DNA of 64,000 bases from contig JAZAQT010000229.1 of the NCBI GenBank assembly GCA_036417435.1, forward strand, positions 62,001-126,000, in the 5' to 3' direction. The stretch is from Inia geoffrensis. Lineage: Eukaryota; Chordata; Mammalia; Artiodactyla; Iniidae. Positions within the stretch are counted from its first letter, which is position 1. Every line of letters begins with the position of its first letter. This document shows positions 52,336 through 62,751 of the stretch, in pieces. Below the pieces are notes generated by a model. That model was not told the origin of the DNA, made no database searches, and was given only the letters and a program-made list of their open reading frames with translations. Position numbers and translations under genes: made by a program.

Positions 52336-53999
52336 CCAAGCAAGCTTGCAATGGAAATCCGCACTACAATGAAGTCTCACATCCCACCCCTCAAAAGGGC
52401 AATCCAAAAAAAGTGTCAAATCCAGAGAGGCAGGACAGGCCGTGGAGAACCAGCAGCCTTGTTATGCTGATGGGCGGGATGTAAATTGCCAACAGCCACT
52501 CTGGAGAAGTGGATGGTGTTTCCTGGAACAAAGAAAAAAACAAGCTAGAGAGCCTAGGGCACTTCCACTTATGGTGCTATAGATTCGGAAAATTTAAATG
52601 AAAAAGACACAGCCACACCAAAGTTTGGGGCTGCTCTGTGTACGGGATCCTTGACTATGGTACAACTTTAATAGCCCAGAAAGAGAAAAATGGATATAGA
52701 AGTTGTGGTACATCCCTACAATGGAATATCACTCAACAATGAAATCCATGGCAACACACCAGTAGCAACATAATGACAGGATTTAGTTATGATGATTCTA
52801 AGTGAAATAAGTCACACAGAAAAAGAAACATCATACGATATCACTAATACCGGGAATGTAAACACGGCTACGTGTGAACTGCATTACAAAACACAACAGA
52901 GTCTCACATTTACAAAAGAAACTTATGCTTGCTTAAGGGGAAAGGAGAGTGGGGAGGCTGCATAAAACCAGAGGTTCATATTAGGACAGATACCATTCCA
53001 TAAGCCAAATATATATTAGACAAGACCTACTCCTTGCTCAACGAAATGGACTCAACATCCCGTATTCAAAACCTAGGAATATGCCTGACTATGAAGAAAA
53101 TTAAAACCCATACATTTATAGGTCTCCATAAGAAAATCATTTGTGTACAGCACCATACACACAGCAGTGTCAATAAGCTAAATCCCCTTATAAAAATAAA
53201 TTTGAAAAGCAAAACACAAGGACTGTGAAATAGAGAGAAATTCTTAAATAAGTCCTTCAGGGCTTGTGAGGAATCTTGGATTTACCACCTCTACATCCAC
53301 AACTGGGGGAGAGATAAGGCTGGACACTTGGGGCTGATAGTATTGGTGAGGGAATGCAGACCCTTTGAGGTAATGGTGCATGGTTCCCATTCCACGGGTC
53401 CCAAATCTCCACGTTTAAGGGATTTATCCTTCAGCTAAAATATGCATGGAAAACCCAGAATATGGTCCACGAAGTGATCAGGCGTAATTTCTATAACTCA
53501 TCCCCATTTTCGACCCCTGATACTCGAGTTCGCCGTTCCAGATGCGATATTAACATTCTCCCCACTTGGAGAGTCAGTGCCTTTGACCTCTTGTTTGGCA
53601 CAGTTTGCAATTTCTGTGGAAGATGAACAGGAATAAGGAGAACCAATGAGCGGCTAACTCGATGTGTTTGGACGGGCACATTGAACTCTGATTTCCCTAC
53701 AGGAAGAAGAATTCACCAAAGGCTCAGCGGGCCATGCCGGAACGAGATTAGGGCCTGAAGCAATTCTTCGGGTTTGCGGTCAGCTCACAAGAAAGCGAGT
53801 TGAGAAAAGGAGATCTTTGGCACTGTAACTCACAATCCTGCAGAGTTCCAAATGACCCCTATCATCCAAAAATTTATTGAAGGAAGGCTGTGAAGAGGAC
53901 TTGAACGCGACGCAGAATTGCAGAAAACAGATATCAGGGGGTAGATAAGAATTGCTCTGAAAGCGTAGGAAAAGAGGCAGCAGTTCGACAGTGATGCAC
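52264..53999 (+). repeat. L1-derived satellite unit 7 (1,736 bp), first young unit
   Basis: From here every unit has exactly the same length. It shares GGATCCTTGACTATGG and AACACACCAGTAGCA with all later units, but keeps private differences (GTAGCAACATAATG, CATACGATATC). Confidence 0.9.
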
Positions 54000-54071
54000 T
54001 TGGCCAAAAAGGGCGTATGCGTTTTTTCCTGAATATATTCAGGAAAAAACGCATACGCCCTTTTTGGCCAA
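54000..54071. repeat. Satellite palindrome 8 (perfect, 36-bp arms, no spacer)
   Basis: The 36 bases from TTGGCCAAAAAGGGCGTATG to CTGAATA are followed at once by their exact reverse complement. Each arm has two CpGs. It can in principle extrude as a 36-bp-armed cruciform. Confidence 0.95.
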
Positions 54072-54083
54072 CCAAGCAAGCCT

Positions 54084-54957
54084 GCAATGGAAATCCACAC
54101 TACAAGGAAGTCTCACTTCCCACCGATCCAAAGGGCCGTCCGAAAAAAGTGTAAAATCCAGAGAGGCAGGACAGGCCGTGCAGAACCGGCAGCCTTGTTA
54201 TGCTGATGGGCGGGATGTAAATTGCCAACAGCCACTCTGGAGAAGTGGATGGTGTTTCCTGGAACAAAGAAAAAACCAAGCTAGAGAGCCTAGGGCACTT
54301 CCACTTATGGTGCTATAGATTCGGAAAATTTAAATGAAAAAGACACAGCCACACCAAAGTTTGGGGCTGCTCTGTGTACGGGATCCTTGACTATGGTACA
54401 ACTTTAATAGCCCAGAAAGAGAAAAATGGATATAGAAGTTGTGGTACATCCCTACGATGGAATATCACTCAACAATGAAATCCATGGCAACACACCAGTA
54501 GCAGCATAATGACAGGATTTAGTTATGATGATTCTAAGTGAAATAAGTCACACAGAAAAAGAAACATCATAAGATATCACTAATACCGGGAATGTAAATA
54601 CGGCTACGTGTGAACTGCATTACAAAACACAACAGAGTCTCACATTTACAAAAGAAACTTATGCTTGCTTAAGGGGAAAGGAGAGTGGGGAGGCTGCATA
54701 AAACCAGAGGTTAACATTAGGACAGATACCATTCCATAAGCCAAATATATATTAGACAAGACCTACTCCTTGCTCAACGAAATGGACTCAACACCCCGTA
54801 TTCAAAACCTAGGAATATGCCTGACTATGAAGAAAATTAAAACCCATACATTTATAGGTCTCCATAAGAAAATCATTTGTGTACAGCACCATACACACAG
54901 CAGTGTCAATAAGCTAAATCCCCTTATAAAAATAAATTTGAAAAACAAAACACAAGG
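54084..54957 (+). mobile_element. L1 ORF2/3' UTR-derived segment of the satellite unit
   Basis: Read left to right it is colinear with the 3' end of a mammalian L1. A word like AATGAGATATCAC is represented by ACAAGGAAGTCTCAC (54102). TGTGGAGAAAAGGG corresponds to CGTGCAGAACCGG. The family word GGGAATGTAAATTG corresponds to GGGATGTAAATTG (54210). AATGGAATATCACTCA (54459) and AAGTCACACAGAAAAAG (54545) follow, then ATTACAAAACACAACAG, CTTAAGGGGAAAGG and GACCTACTCC in the 3' UTR. It closes with ATAAAAATAAATTTGAAAAAC, which looks like the old poly(A) end. The same segment is present in every unit. ORF2 is wholly inactivated. Confidence 0.85.
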
Positions 54958-55735
54958 ACTGTGAAATAGAGAGAAATTCTTAAATAAGTCCTTCAGGGCT
55001 TGTGAGGAATCTTGGATTTACCACCTCTACATCCACAGCTGGGGGAGAGATAAGGCTGGACACTTGGGGCTGATAGTATTGGTGAGGGAATGCAGACCCT
55101 TTGAGGTAATGGTGCATGGTTCCCATTCCACGGGTCCCAAATCTCCACGTTTAAGGGATTTATCCTTCAGCTAAAATATGCATGGAAAACCCAGAATATG
55201 GTCCACGAAGTGATCAGGCATAATTTCTAAAACTCATCGCCATTTTCGCCCCCTGATACTCGAGTTCGCCGTTCCAGATGCGATATTAACATTCTCCCCA
55301 CTTGGAGAGTCAGTGCCTTTGACCTCTTGTTTGGCACAGTTTGCAATTTCTGTGGAAGGTGAACAGGAATAAGGAGAACCAATGAGCGGCTAACTCGATG
55401 TGTTTGGACGGGCACATTGAACTCTGATTTCCCTACAGGAAGAAGAATTCACCAAAGGCTCAGCGGGCCATGCCGGAACGAGATTAGGGCCTGAAGCAAT
55501 TCTTCGGGTTTTCGGTCAGCTCACAAGAAAGCGAGTTGAGAAAAGGAGATCTTTGGCACTGTAACTCAAAATCCTGCAGAGTTCCAAATGACCCCTATCA
55601 TCCAAAAATTTATTGAAGGAAGGCTGTGAAGAGGACTTGAACGCGACGCAGAATTGCAGAAAACAGATATCAGGGGGTAGATAAGAATTGCTCTGAAAGC
55701 GTAGGAAGGGAGGCAGCAGTTCGACAGTGATGCAC
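54958..55735. repeat. Non-L1 part of the satellite unit
   Basis: About 780 bp between the L1 A-rich end and the next palindrome. I recognise no transposable element or gene in it. It is as well conserved between old and young units as the L1-derived part. It could be an older element or the original flank of the founding L1. Confidence 0.7.
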
Positions 55736-55807
55736 TTGGCCAAAAAGGGCGTATGCGTTTTTTCCTGAATATATTCAGGAAAAAACGCATACGCCCTTTT
55801 TGGCCAA
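55736..55807. repeat. Satellite palindrome 9 (perfect)
   Basis: It is identical to the one at 54000. Confidence 0.95.
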
Positions 55808-57471
55808 CCAAGCAAGCCTGCAATGGAAATCCGCACTACAAGGAAGTCTCACTTCCCACCGATCCAAAGGGCCGTCCGAAAAAAGTGTAAAATCCAGAGA
55901 GGCAGGACAGGCCGTGGAGAACCGTCAGCCTTGTTATGCTGATGGGCGGGATGTAAATTGCCAACAGCCACTCTGGAGAAGTGGATGGTGTTTCCTGGAA
56001 CAAAGAAAAAACCAAGCTAGAGAGCCTAGGGCACTTCCACTTATGGTGCTATAGATTCGGAAAATTTAAATGAAAAAGACACAGCCACACCAAAGTTTGG
56101 GGCTGCTCTGTGTACGGGATCCTTGACTATGGTACAACTTTAATAGCCCAGAAAGAGAAAAATGGATATAGAAGTTGTGGTACATCCCTACAATGGAATA
56201 TCACTCAACAATGAAATCCATGGCAACACACCAGTAGCAGCATAATGACAGGATTTAGTTATGATGATTCTAAGTGAAATAAGTCACACAGAAAAAGAAA
56301 CATCATAAGATATCACTAATACCGGGAATGTAAACAGGGCTACGTGTGAACTGCATTACAAAACACAACAGAGTCTCACATTTACAAAAGAAACTTATGC
56401 TTGCTTAAGGGGAAAGGAGAGTGGGGAGGCTGCATAAAACCAGAGGTTCATATTAGGACAGATACCATTCCATAAGCCAAATATATATTAGACAAGACCT
56501 ACTCCTTGCTCAACGAAATGGACTCAACACCCCGTATTCAAAACCTAGGAATATGCCTGACTATGAAGAAAATTAAAACCCATACATTTATAGGTCTCCA
56601 TAAGAAAATCATTTGTGTACAGCACCATACACACAGCAGTGTCAATAAGCTAAATCCCCTTATAAAAATAAATTTGAAAAACAAAACACAAGGACTGTGA
56701 AATAGAGAGAAATTCTTAAATAAGTCCTACAGGGCTTGTGAGGAATCTTGGATTTACCACCTCTACATCCACAGCTGGGGGAGAGATAAGGCTGGACACT
56801 TGGGGCTGATAGTATTGGTGAGGGAATGCAGACCCTTTGAGGTAATGGTGCATGGTTCCCATTCCACGGGTCCCAAATCTCCACGTTTAAGGGATTTATC
56901 CTTCAGCTAAAATATGCATGGAAAACCCAGAATATGGTCCACGAAGTGATCAGGCATAATTTCTAAAACTCATCGCCATTTTCGCCCCCTGATACTCGAG
57001 TTCGCCGTTCCAGAGGCGATATTAACATTCTCCCCACTTGGAGAGTCAGTGCCTTTGACCTCTTGTTTGGCACAGTTTGCAATTTCTGTGGAAGGTGAAC
57101 AGGAATAAGGAGAACCAATGAGCGGCTAACTCGATGTGTTTGGACGGGCACATTGAACTCTGATTTCCCTACAGGAAGAAGAATTCACCAAAGGCTCAGC
57201 GGGCCATGCCGGAACGAGATTAGGGCCTGAAGCAATTCTTCGGGTTTTCGGTCAGCTCACAAGAAAGCGAGTTGAGAAAAGGAGATCTTTGGCACTGTAA
57301 CTCACAATCCTGCAGAGTTCCAAATGACCCCTATCATCCAAAAATTTATTGAAGGAAGGCTGTGAAGAGGATTTGAACGCGACGCAGAATTGCAGAAAAC
57401 AGATATCAGGGGGTAGATAAGAATTGCTCTGAAAGCGTAGGAAAAGAGGCAGCAGTTCGACAGTGATGCAC
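55736..57471 (+). repeat. L1-derived satellite unit 9 (1,736 bp)
   Basis: It is nearly identical to unit 8. It carries private marks such as GGAAGGGAGG near 55705 in place of GGAAAAGAGG. Its second half, from about 56206, begins the duplicated dimer (GTAAACAGGGC at 56330, CCTACAGGGC at 56727, CAGAGGCGAT at 57011). Confidence 0.93.
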
Positions 57472-57543
57472 TTGGCCAAAAAGGGCGTATGCGTTTTTTC
57501 CTGAATAGATTCAGGAAAAAACGCATACGCCCTTTTTGGCCAA
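57472..57543. repeat. Satellite palindrome 10 (one central change)
   Basis: The centre GAATATATTC has become GAATAGATTC. The arms are otherwise perfect. Confidence 0.95.
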
Positions 57544-59207
57544 CCAAGCAAGCCTGCAATGGAAATCCGCACTACAAGGAAGTCTCACTTCCCACCGATC
57601 CAAAGGGCCGTCCGAAAAATGTGTAAAATCCAGAGAGGCAGGACAGGCCGTGGAGAACAGGCAGCCTTGTTATGCTGATGGGCGGGATGTAAATTGCCAA
57701 CAGCCACTCTGGAGAAGTGGATGGTGTTTCCTGGAACAAAGAAAAAACCAAGCTAGAGAGCCTAGGGCACTTCCACTTATGGTGCTATAGATTCGGAAAA
57801 TTTAAATGAAAAAGACACAGCCACACCAAAGTTTGGGGCTGCTCTGTGTACGGGATCCTTGACTATGGTACAACTTTAATAGCCCAGAAAGAGAAAAATG
57901 GATATAGAAGTTGTGGTACATCCCTACAATGGAATATCACTCAACAAGGAAATCCATGGCAACACACCAGTAGCAGCATAATGACAGGATTTAGTTATGA
58001 TGATTCTAAGTGAAATAAGTCACACAGAAAAAGAAACATCATAAGATATCACTAATACCGGGAATGTAAACACGGCTACGTGTGAACTGCATTACAAAAC
58101 ACAACAGAGTCTCACATTTACAAAAGAAACTTATGCTTGCTTAAGGGGAAAGGAGAGTGGGGAGGCTGCATAAAACCAGAGGTTCATATTAGGACAGATA
58201 CCATTCCATAAGCCAAATATATATTAGACAAGACCTACTCCTTGCTCAACGAAATGGACTCAACACCCCGTATTCAAAACCTAGGAATATGCCTGACTAT
58301 GAAGAAAATTAAAACCCATACATTTATAGGTCTCCATAAGAAAATCATTTGTGTACAGCACCATACACACAGCAGTGTCAATAAGCTAAATCCCCTTATA
58401 AAAATAAATTTGAAAAACAAAACACAAGGACTGTGAAATAGAGAGAAATTCTTAAATAAGTCCTTCAGGGCTTGTGAGGAATCTTGGATTTACCACCTCT
58501 ACATCCACAGCTGGGGGAGAGATAAGGCTGGACACTTGGGGCTGATACTATTGGTGAGGGAATGCAGACCCTTTCAGGTAATGGTGCATGGTTCCCATTG
58601 CACGGGTCCCAAATCTCCACGTTTAAGGGATTTATCCTTCAGCTAAAATATGCATGGAAAACCCAGAATATGGTCCACGAAGTGATCAGGCATAATTTCT
58701 AAAACTCATCGCCATTTTCGCCCCCTGATACTCGAGTTCGCCGTTCCAGATGCGATATTAACATTCTCCCCACTTGGAGAGTCAGTGCCTTTGACCTCTT
58801 GTTTGGCACAGTTTGCAAATTCTGTGGAAGATGAACAGGAATAAGGAGAACCAATGAGCGGCTAACTCGATGTGTTTGGACGGGCACATTGAACTCTGAT
58901 TTCCCTACAGGAAGAAGAATTCACCAAAGGCTCAGCGGGCCATGCCGGAACGAGATTAGGGCCTGAAGCAATTCTTCGGGTTTTCGGTCAGCTCACAAGA
59001 AAGCGAGTTGAGAAAAGGAGATCTTTGGCACTGTAACTCACAATCCTGCAGAGTTCCAAATGACCCCTATCATCCAAAAATTTATTGAAGCAAGGCTGTG
59101 AAGAGGACTTGAACGCGACGCAGAATTGCAGAAAACAGATATCAGGGGGTAGATAAGAATTGCTCTGAAAGCGTAGGAAAAGAGGCAGCAGTTCGACAGT
59201 GATGCAC
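57472..59207 (+). repeat. L1-derived satellite unit 10 (1,736 bp)
   Basis: It matches unit 12 almost base for base (GAAAAATGTGTAAAATCC, GAGAACAGGCAGCC), and differs from units 9 and 11 at those sites. Confidence 0.93.
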
Positions 59208-59279
59208 TTGGCCAAAAAGGGCGTATGTGTTTTTTCCTGAATAGATTCAGGAAAAAACGCATACGCCCTTTTTGGCCAA
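59208..59279. repeat. Satellite palindrome 11 (two changes)
   Basis: It has the central GAATAGATTC plus GCGTATGTG in the left arm. Confidence 0.95.
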
Positions 59280-60943
59280 CCAAGCAAGCCTGCAATGGAA
59301 ATCCGCACTACAAGGAAGTCTCACTTCCCACCGATCCAAAGGGCCGTCCGAAAAAAGTGTAAAATCCAGAGAGGCAGGACAGGCCGTGCAGAACCGGCAG
59401 CCTTGTTATGCTGATGGGCGGGATGTAAATTGCCAACAGCCACTCTGGAGAAGTGGATGGTGTTTCCTGGAACAAAGAAAACACCAAGCTAGAGAGCCTA
59501 GGGCACTTCCACTTATGGTGCTATAGATTCGGAAAATTTAAATGAAAAAGACACAGCCACACCAAAGTTTGGGGCTGCTCTGTGTACGGGATCCTTGACT
59601 ATGGTACAACTTTAATAGCCCAGAAAGAGAAAAATGGATATAGAAGTTGTGGTACATCCCTACAATGGAATATCACTCAACAAGGAAATCCATGGCAACA
59701 CACCAGTAGCAGCATAATGACAGGATTTAGTTATGATGATTCTAAGTGAAATAAGTCACACAGAAAAAGAAACATCATAAGATATCACTAATACCGGGAA
59801 TGTAAACAGGGCTACGTGTGAACTGCATTACAAAACACAACAGAGTCTCACATTTACAAAAGAAACTTATGCTTGCTTAAGGGGAAAGGAGAGTGGGGAG
59901 GCTGCATAAAACCAGAGGTTCATATTAGGACAGATACCATTCCATAAGCCAAATATATATTAGACAAGACCTACTCCTTGCTCAACGAAATGGACTCAAC
60001 ACCCCGTATTCAAAACCTAGGAATATGCCTGACTATGAAGAAAATTAAAACCCATACATTTATAGGTCTCCATAAGAAAATCATTTGTGTACAGCACCAT
60101 ACACACAGCAGTGTCAATAAGCTAAATCCCCTTATAAAAATAAATTTGAAAAACAAAACACAAGGACTGTGAAATAGAGAGAAATTCTTAAATAAGTCCT
60201 ACAGGGCTTGTGAGGAATCTTGGATTTACCACCTCTACATCCACAGCTGGGGGAGAGATAAGGCTTGACACTTGGGGCTGATAGTATTGGTGAGGGAATG
60301 CAGACCCTTTGAGGTAATGGTGCATGGTTCCCATTCCACGGGTCCCAAATCTCCACGTTTAAGGGATTTATCCTTCAGCTAAAATATGCATGGAAAACCC
60401 AGAATATGGTCCACGAAGTGATCAGGCATAATTTCTAAAACTCATCGCCATTTTCGCCCCCTGATACTCGAGTTCGCCGTTCCAGAGGCGATATTAACAT
60501 TCTCCCCACTTGGAGAGTCAGTGCCTTTGACCTCTTGTTTGGCACAGTTTGCAATTTCTGTGGAAGGTGAACAGGAATAAGGAGAACCAATGAGCGGCTA
60601 ACTCGATGTGTTTGGACGGGCACATTGAACTCTGATTTCCCTACAGGAAGAAGAATTCACCAAAGGCTCAGCGGGCCATGCCGGAACGAGATTAGGGCCT
60701 GAAGCAATTCTTCGGGTTTTCGGTCAGCTCACAAGAAAACGAGTTGAGAAAAGGAGATCTTTGGCACTGTAACTCACAATCCTGCAGAGTTCCAAATGAC
60801 CCCTATCATCCAAAAATTTATTGAAGGAAGGCTGTGAAGAGGATTTGAACGCGACGCAGAATTGCAGAAAACAGATATCAGGGGGTAGATAAGAATTGCT
60901 CTGAAAGCGTAGGAAAAGAGGCAGCAGTTCGACAGTGATGCAC
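59208..60943 (+). repeat. L1-derived satellite unit 11 (1,736 bp)
   Basis: It matches unit 13 at diagnostic sites (GCGTATGTG in the palindrome, AAGCAAGGCTG just before it, GTGCAGAACCGGCAGCC after it). Confidence 0.93.
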
Positions 60944-61015
60944 TTGGCCAAAAAGGGCGTATGCGTTTTTTCCTGAATAGATTCAGGAAAAAACGCATAC
61001 GCCCTTTTTGGCCAA
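60944..61015. repeat. Satellite palindrome 12 (one central change)
   Basis: It is the same variant as at 57472, two units earlier. Confidence 0.95.
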
Positions 61016-62679
61016 CCAAGCAAGCCTGCAATGGAAATCCGCACTACAAGGAAGTCCCACTTCCCACCGATCCAAAGGGCCGTCCGAAAAATGTGTAAAA
61101 TCCAGAGAGGCAGGACAGGCCGTGGAGAACAGGCAGCCTTGTTATGCTGATGGGCGGGATGTAAATTGCCAACAGCCACTCTGGAGAAGTGGATGGTGTT
61201 TCCTGGAACAAAGAAAAAACCAAGCTAGAGAGCCTAGGGCACTTCCACTTATGGTGCTATAGATTCGGAAAATTTAAATGAAAAAGACACAGCCACACCA
61301 AAGTTTGGGGCTGCTCTGTGTACGGGATCCTTGACTATGGTACAACTTTAATAGCCCAGAAAGAGAAAAATGGATATAGAAGTTGTGGTACATCCCTACA
61401 ATGGAATATCACTCAACAAGGAAATCCATGGCAACACACCAGTAGCAGCATAATGACAGGATTTAGTTATGATGATTCTAAGTGAAATAAGTCACACAGA
61501 AAAAGAAACATCATAAGATATCACTAATACCGGGAATGTAAACACGGCTACGTGTGAACTGCATTACAAAACACAACAGAGTCTCACATTTACAAAAGAA
61601 ACTTATGCTTGCTTAAGGGGAAAGGAGAGTGGGGAGGCTGCATAAAACCAGAGGTTCATATTAGGACAGATACCATTCCATAAGCCAAATATATATTAGA
61701 CAAGACCTACTCCTTGCTCAACGAAATGGACTCAACACCCCGTATTCAAAACCTAGGAATATGCCTGACTATGAAGAAAATTAAAACCCATACATTTATA
61801 GGTCTCCATAAGAAAATCATTTGTGTACAGCACCATACACACAGCAGTGTCAATAAGCTAAATCCCCTTATAAAAATAAATTTGAAAAACAAAACACAAG
61901 GACTGTGAAATAGAGAGAAATTCTTAAATAAGTCCTTCAGGGCTTGTGAGGAATCTTGGATTTACCACCTCTACATCCACAGCTGGGGGAGAGATAAGGC
62001 TGGACACTTGGGGCTGATACTATTGGTGAGGGAATGCAGACCCTTTCAGGTAATGGTGCATGGTTCCCATTGCACGGGTCCCAAATCTCCACGTTTAAGG
62101 GATTTATCCTTCAGCTAAAATATGCATGGAAAACCCAGAATATGGTCCACGAAGTGATCAGGCATAATTTCTAAAACTCATCGCCATTTTCGCCCCCTGA
62201 TACTCGAGTTCGCCGTTCCAGATGCGATATTAACATTCTCCCCACTTGGAGAGTCAGTGCCTTTGACCTCTTGTTTGGCACAGTTTGCAAATTCTGTGGA
62301 AGATGAACAGGAATAAGGAGAACCAATGAGCGGCTAACTCGATGTGTTTGGACGGGCACATTGAACTCTGATTTCCCTACAGGAAGAAGAATTCACCAAA
62401 GGCTCAGCGGGCCATGCCGGAACGAGATTAGGGCCTGAAGCAATTCTTCGGGTTTTCGGTCAGCTCACAAGAAAGCGAGTTGAGAAAAGGAGATCTTTGG
62501 CACTGTAACTCACAATCCTGCAGAGTTCCAAATGACCCCTATCATCCAAAAATTTATTGAAGCAAGGCTGTGAAGAGGACTTGAACGCGACGCAGAATTG
62601 CAGAAAACAGATATCAGGGGGTAGATAAGAATTGCTCTGAAAGCGTAGGAAAAGAGGCAGCAGTTCGACAGTGATGCAC
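60944..62679 (+). repeat. L1-derived satellite unit 12 (1,736 bp)
   Basis: This is the second copy of unit 10. Seen differences are few, for example AAGTCCCAC at 61053 for AAGTCTCAC. Confidence 0.93.
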
Positions 62680-62751
62680 TTGGCCAAAAAGGGCGTATGT
62701 GTTTTTTCCTGAATAGATTCAGGAAAAAACGCATACGCCCTTTTTGGCCAA
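62680..62751. repeat. Satellite palindrome 13 (two changes)
   Basis: It is the same variant as at 59208, two units earlier. Confidence 0.95.

Larger units (their letters stand above)
54000..55735 (+). repeat. L1-derived satellite unit 8 (1,736 bp), reference unit
   Basis: Layout within the unit: perfect palindrome 54000-54071; L1-derived part 54084-54957; unrecognised part 54958-55735 with CpG-containing words such as ACTCGAGTTCGCCGTTCC (55259). No selected coding frame is seen. The roughly 60-106-codon frames on both strands are the same in all units only because the units are copies. Confidence 0.93.
56206..59677 (+). repeat. 3,472-bp dimeric higher-order repeat, copy 1
   Basis: Two successive 1,736-bp units act as one duplicated module. 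Markers at 56330, 56727, 57011, 57620 and 58543 each recur exactly 3,472 bases later (59802, 60199, 60483, 61092, 62015), while the unit in between carries the other variant. The left limit is taken from ACAATGAAATCC (56205) against ACAAGGAAATCC (59677). Confidence 0.85.
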
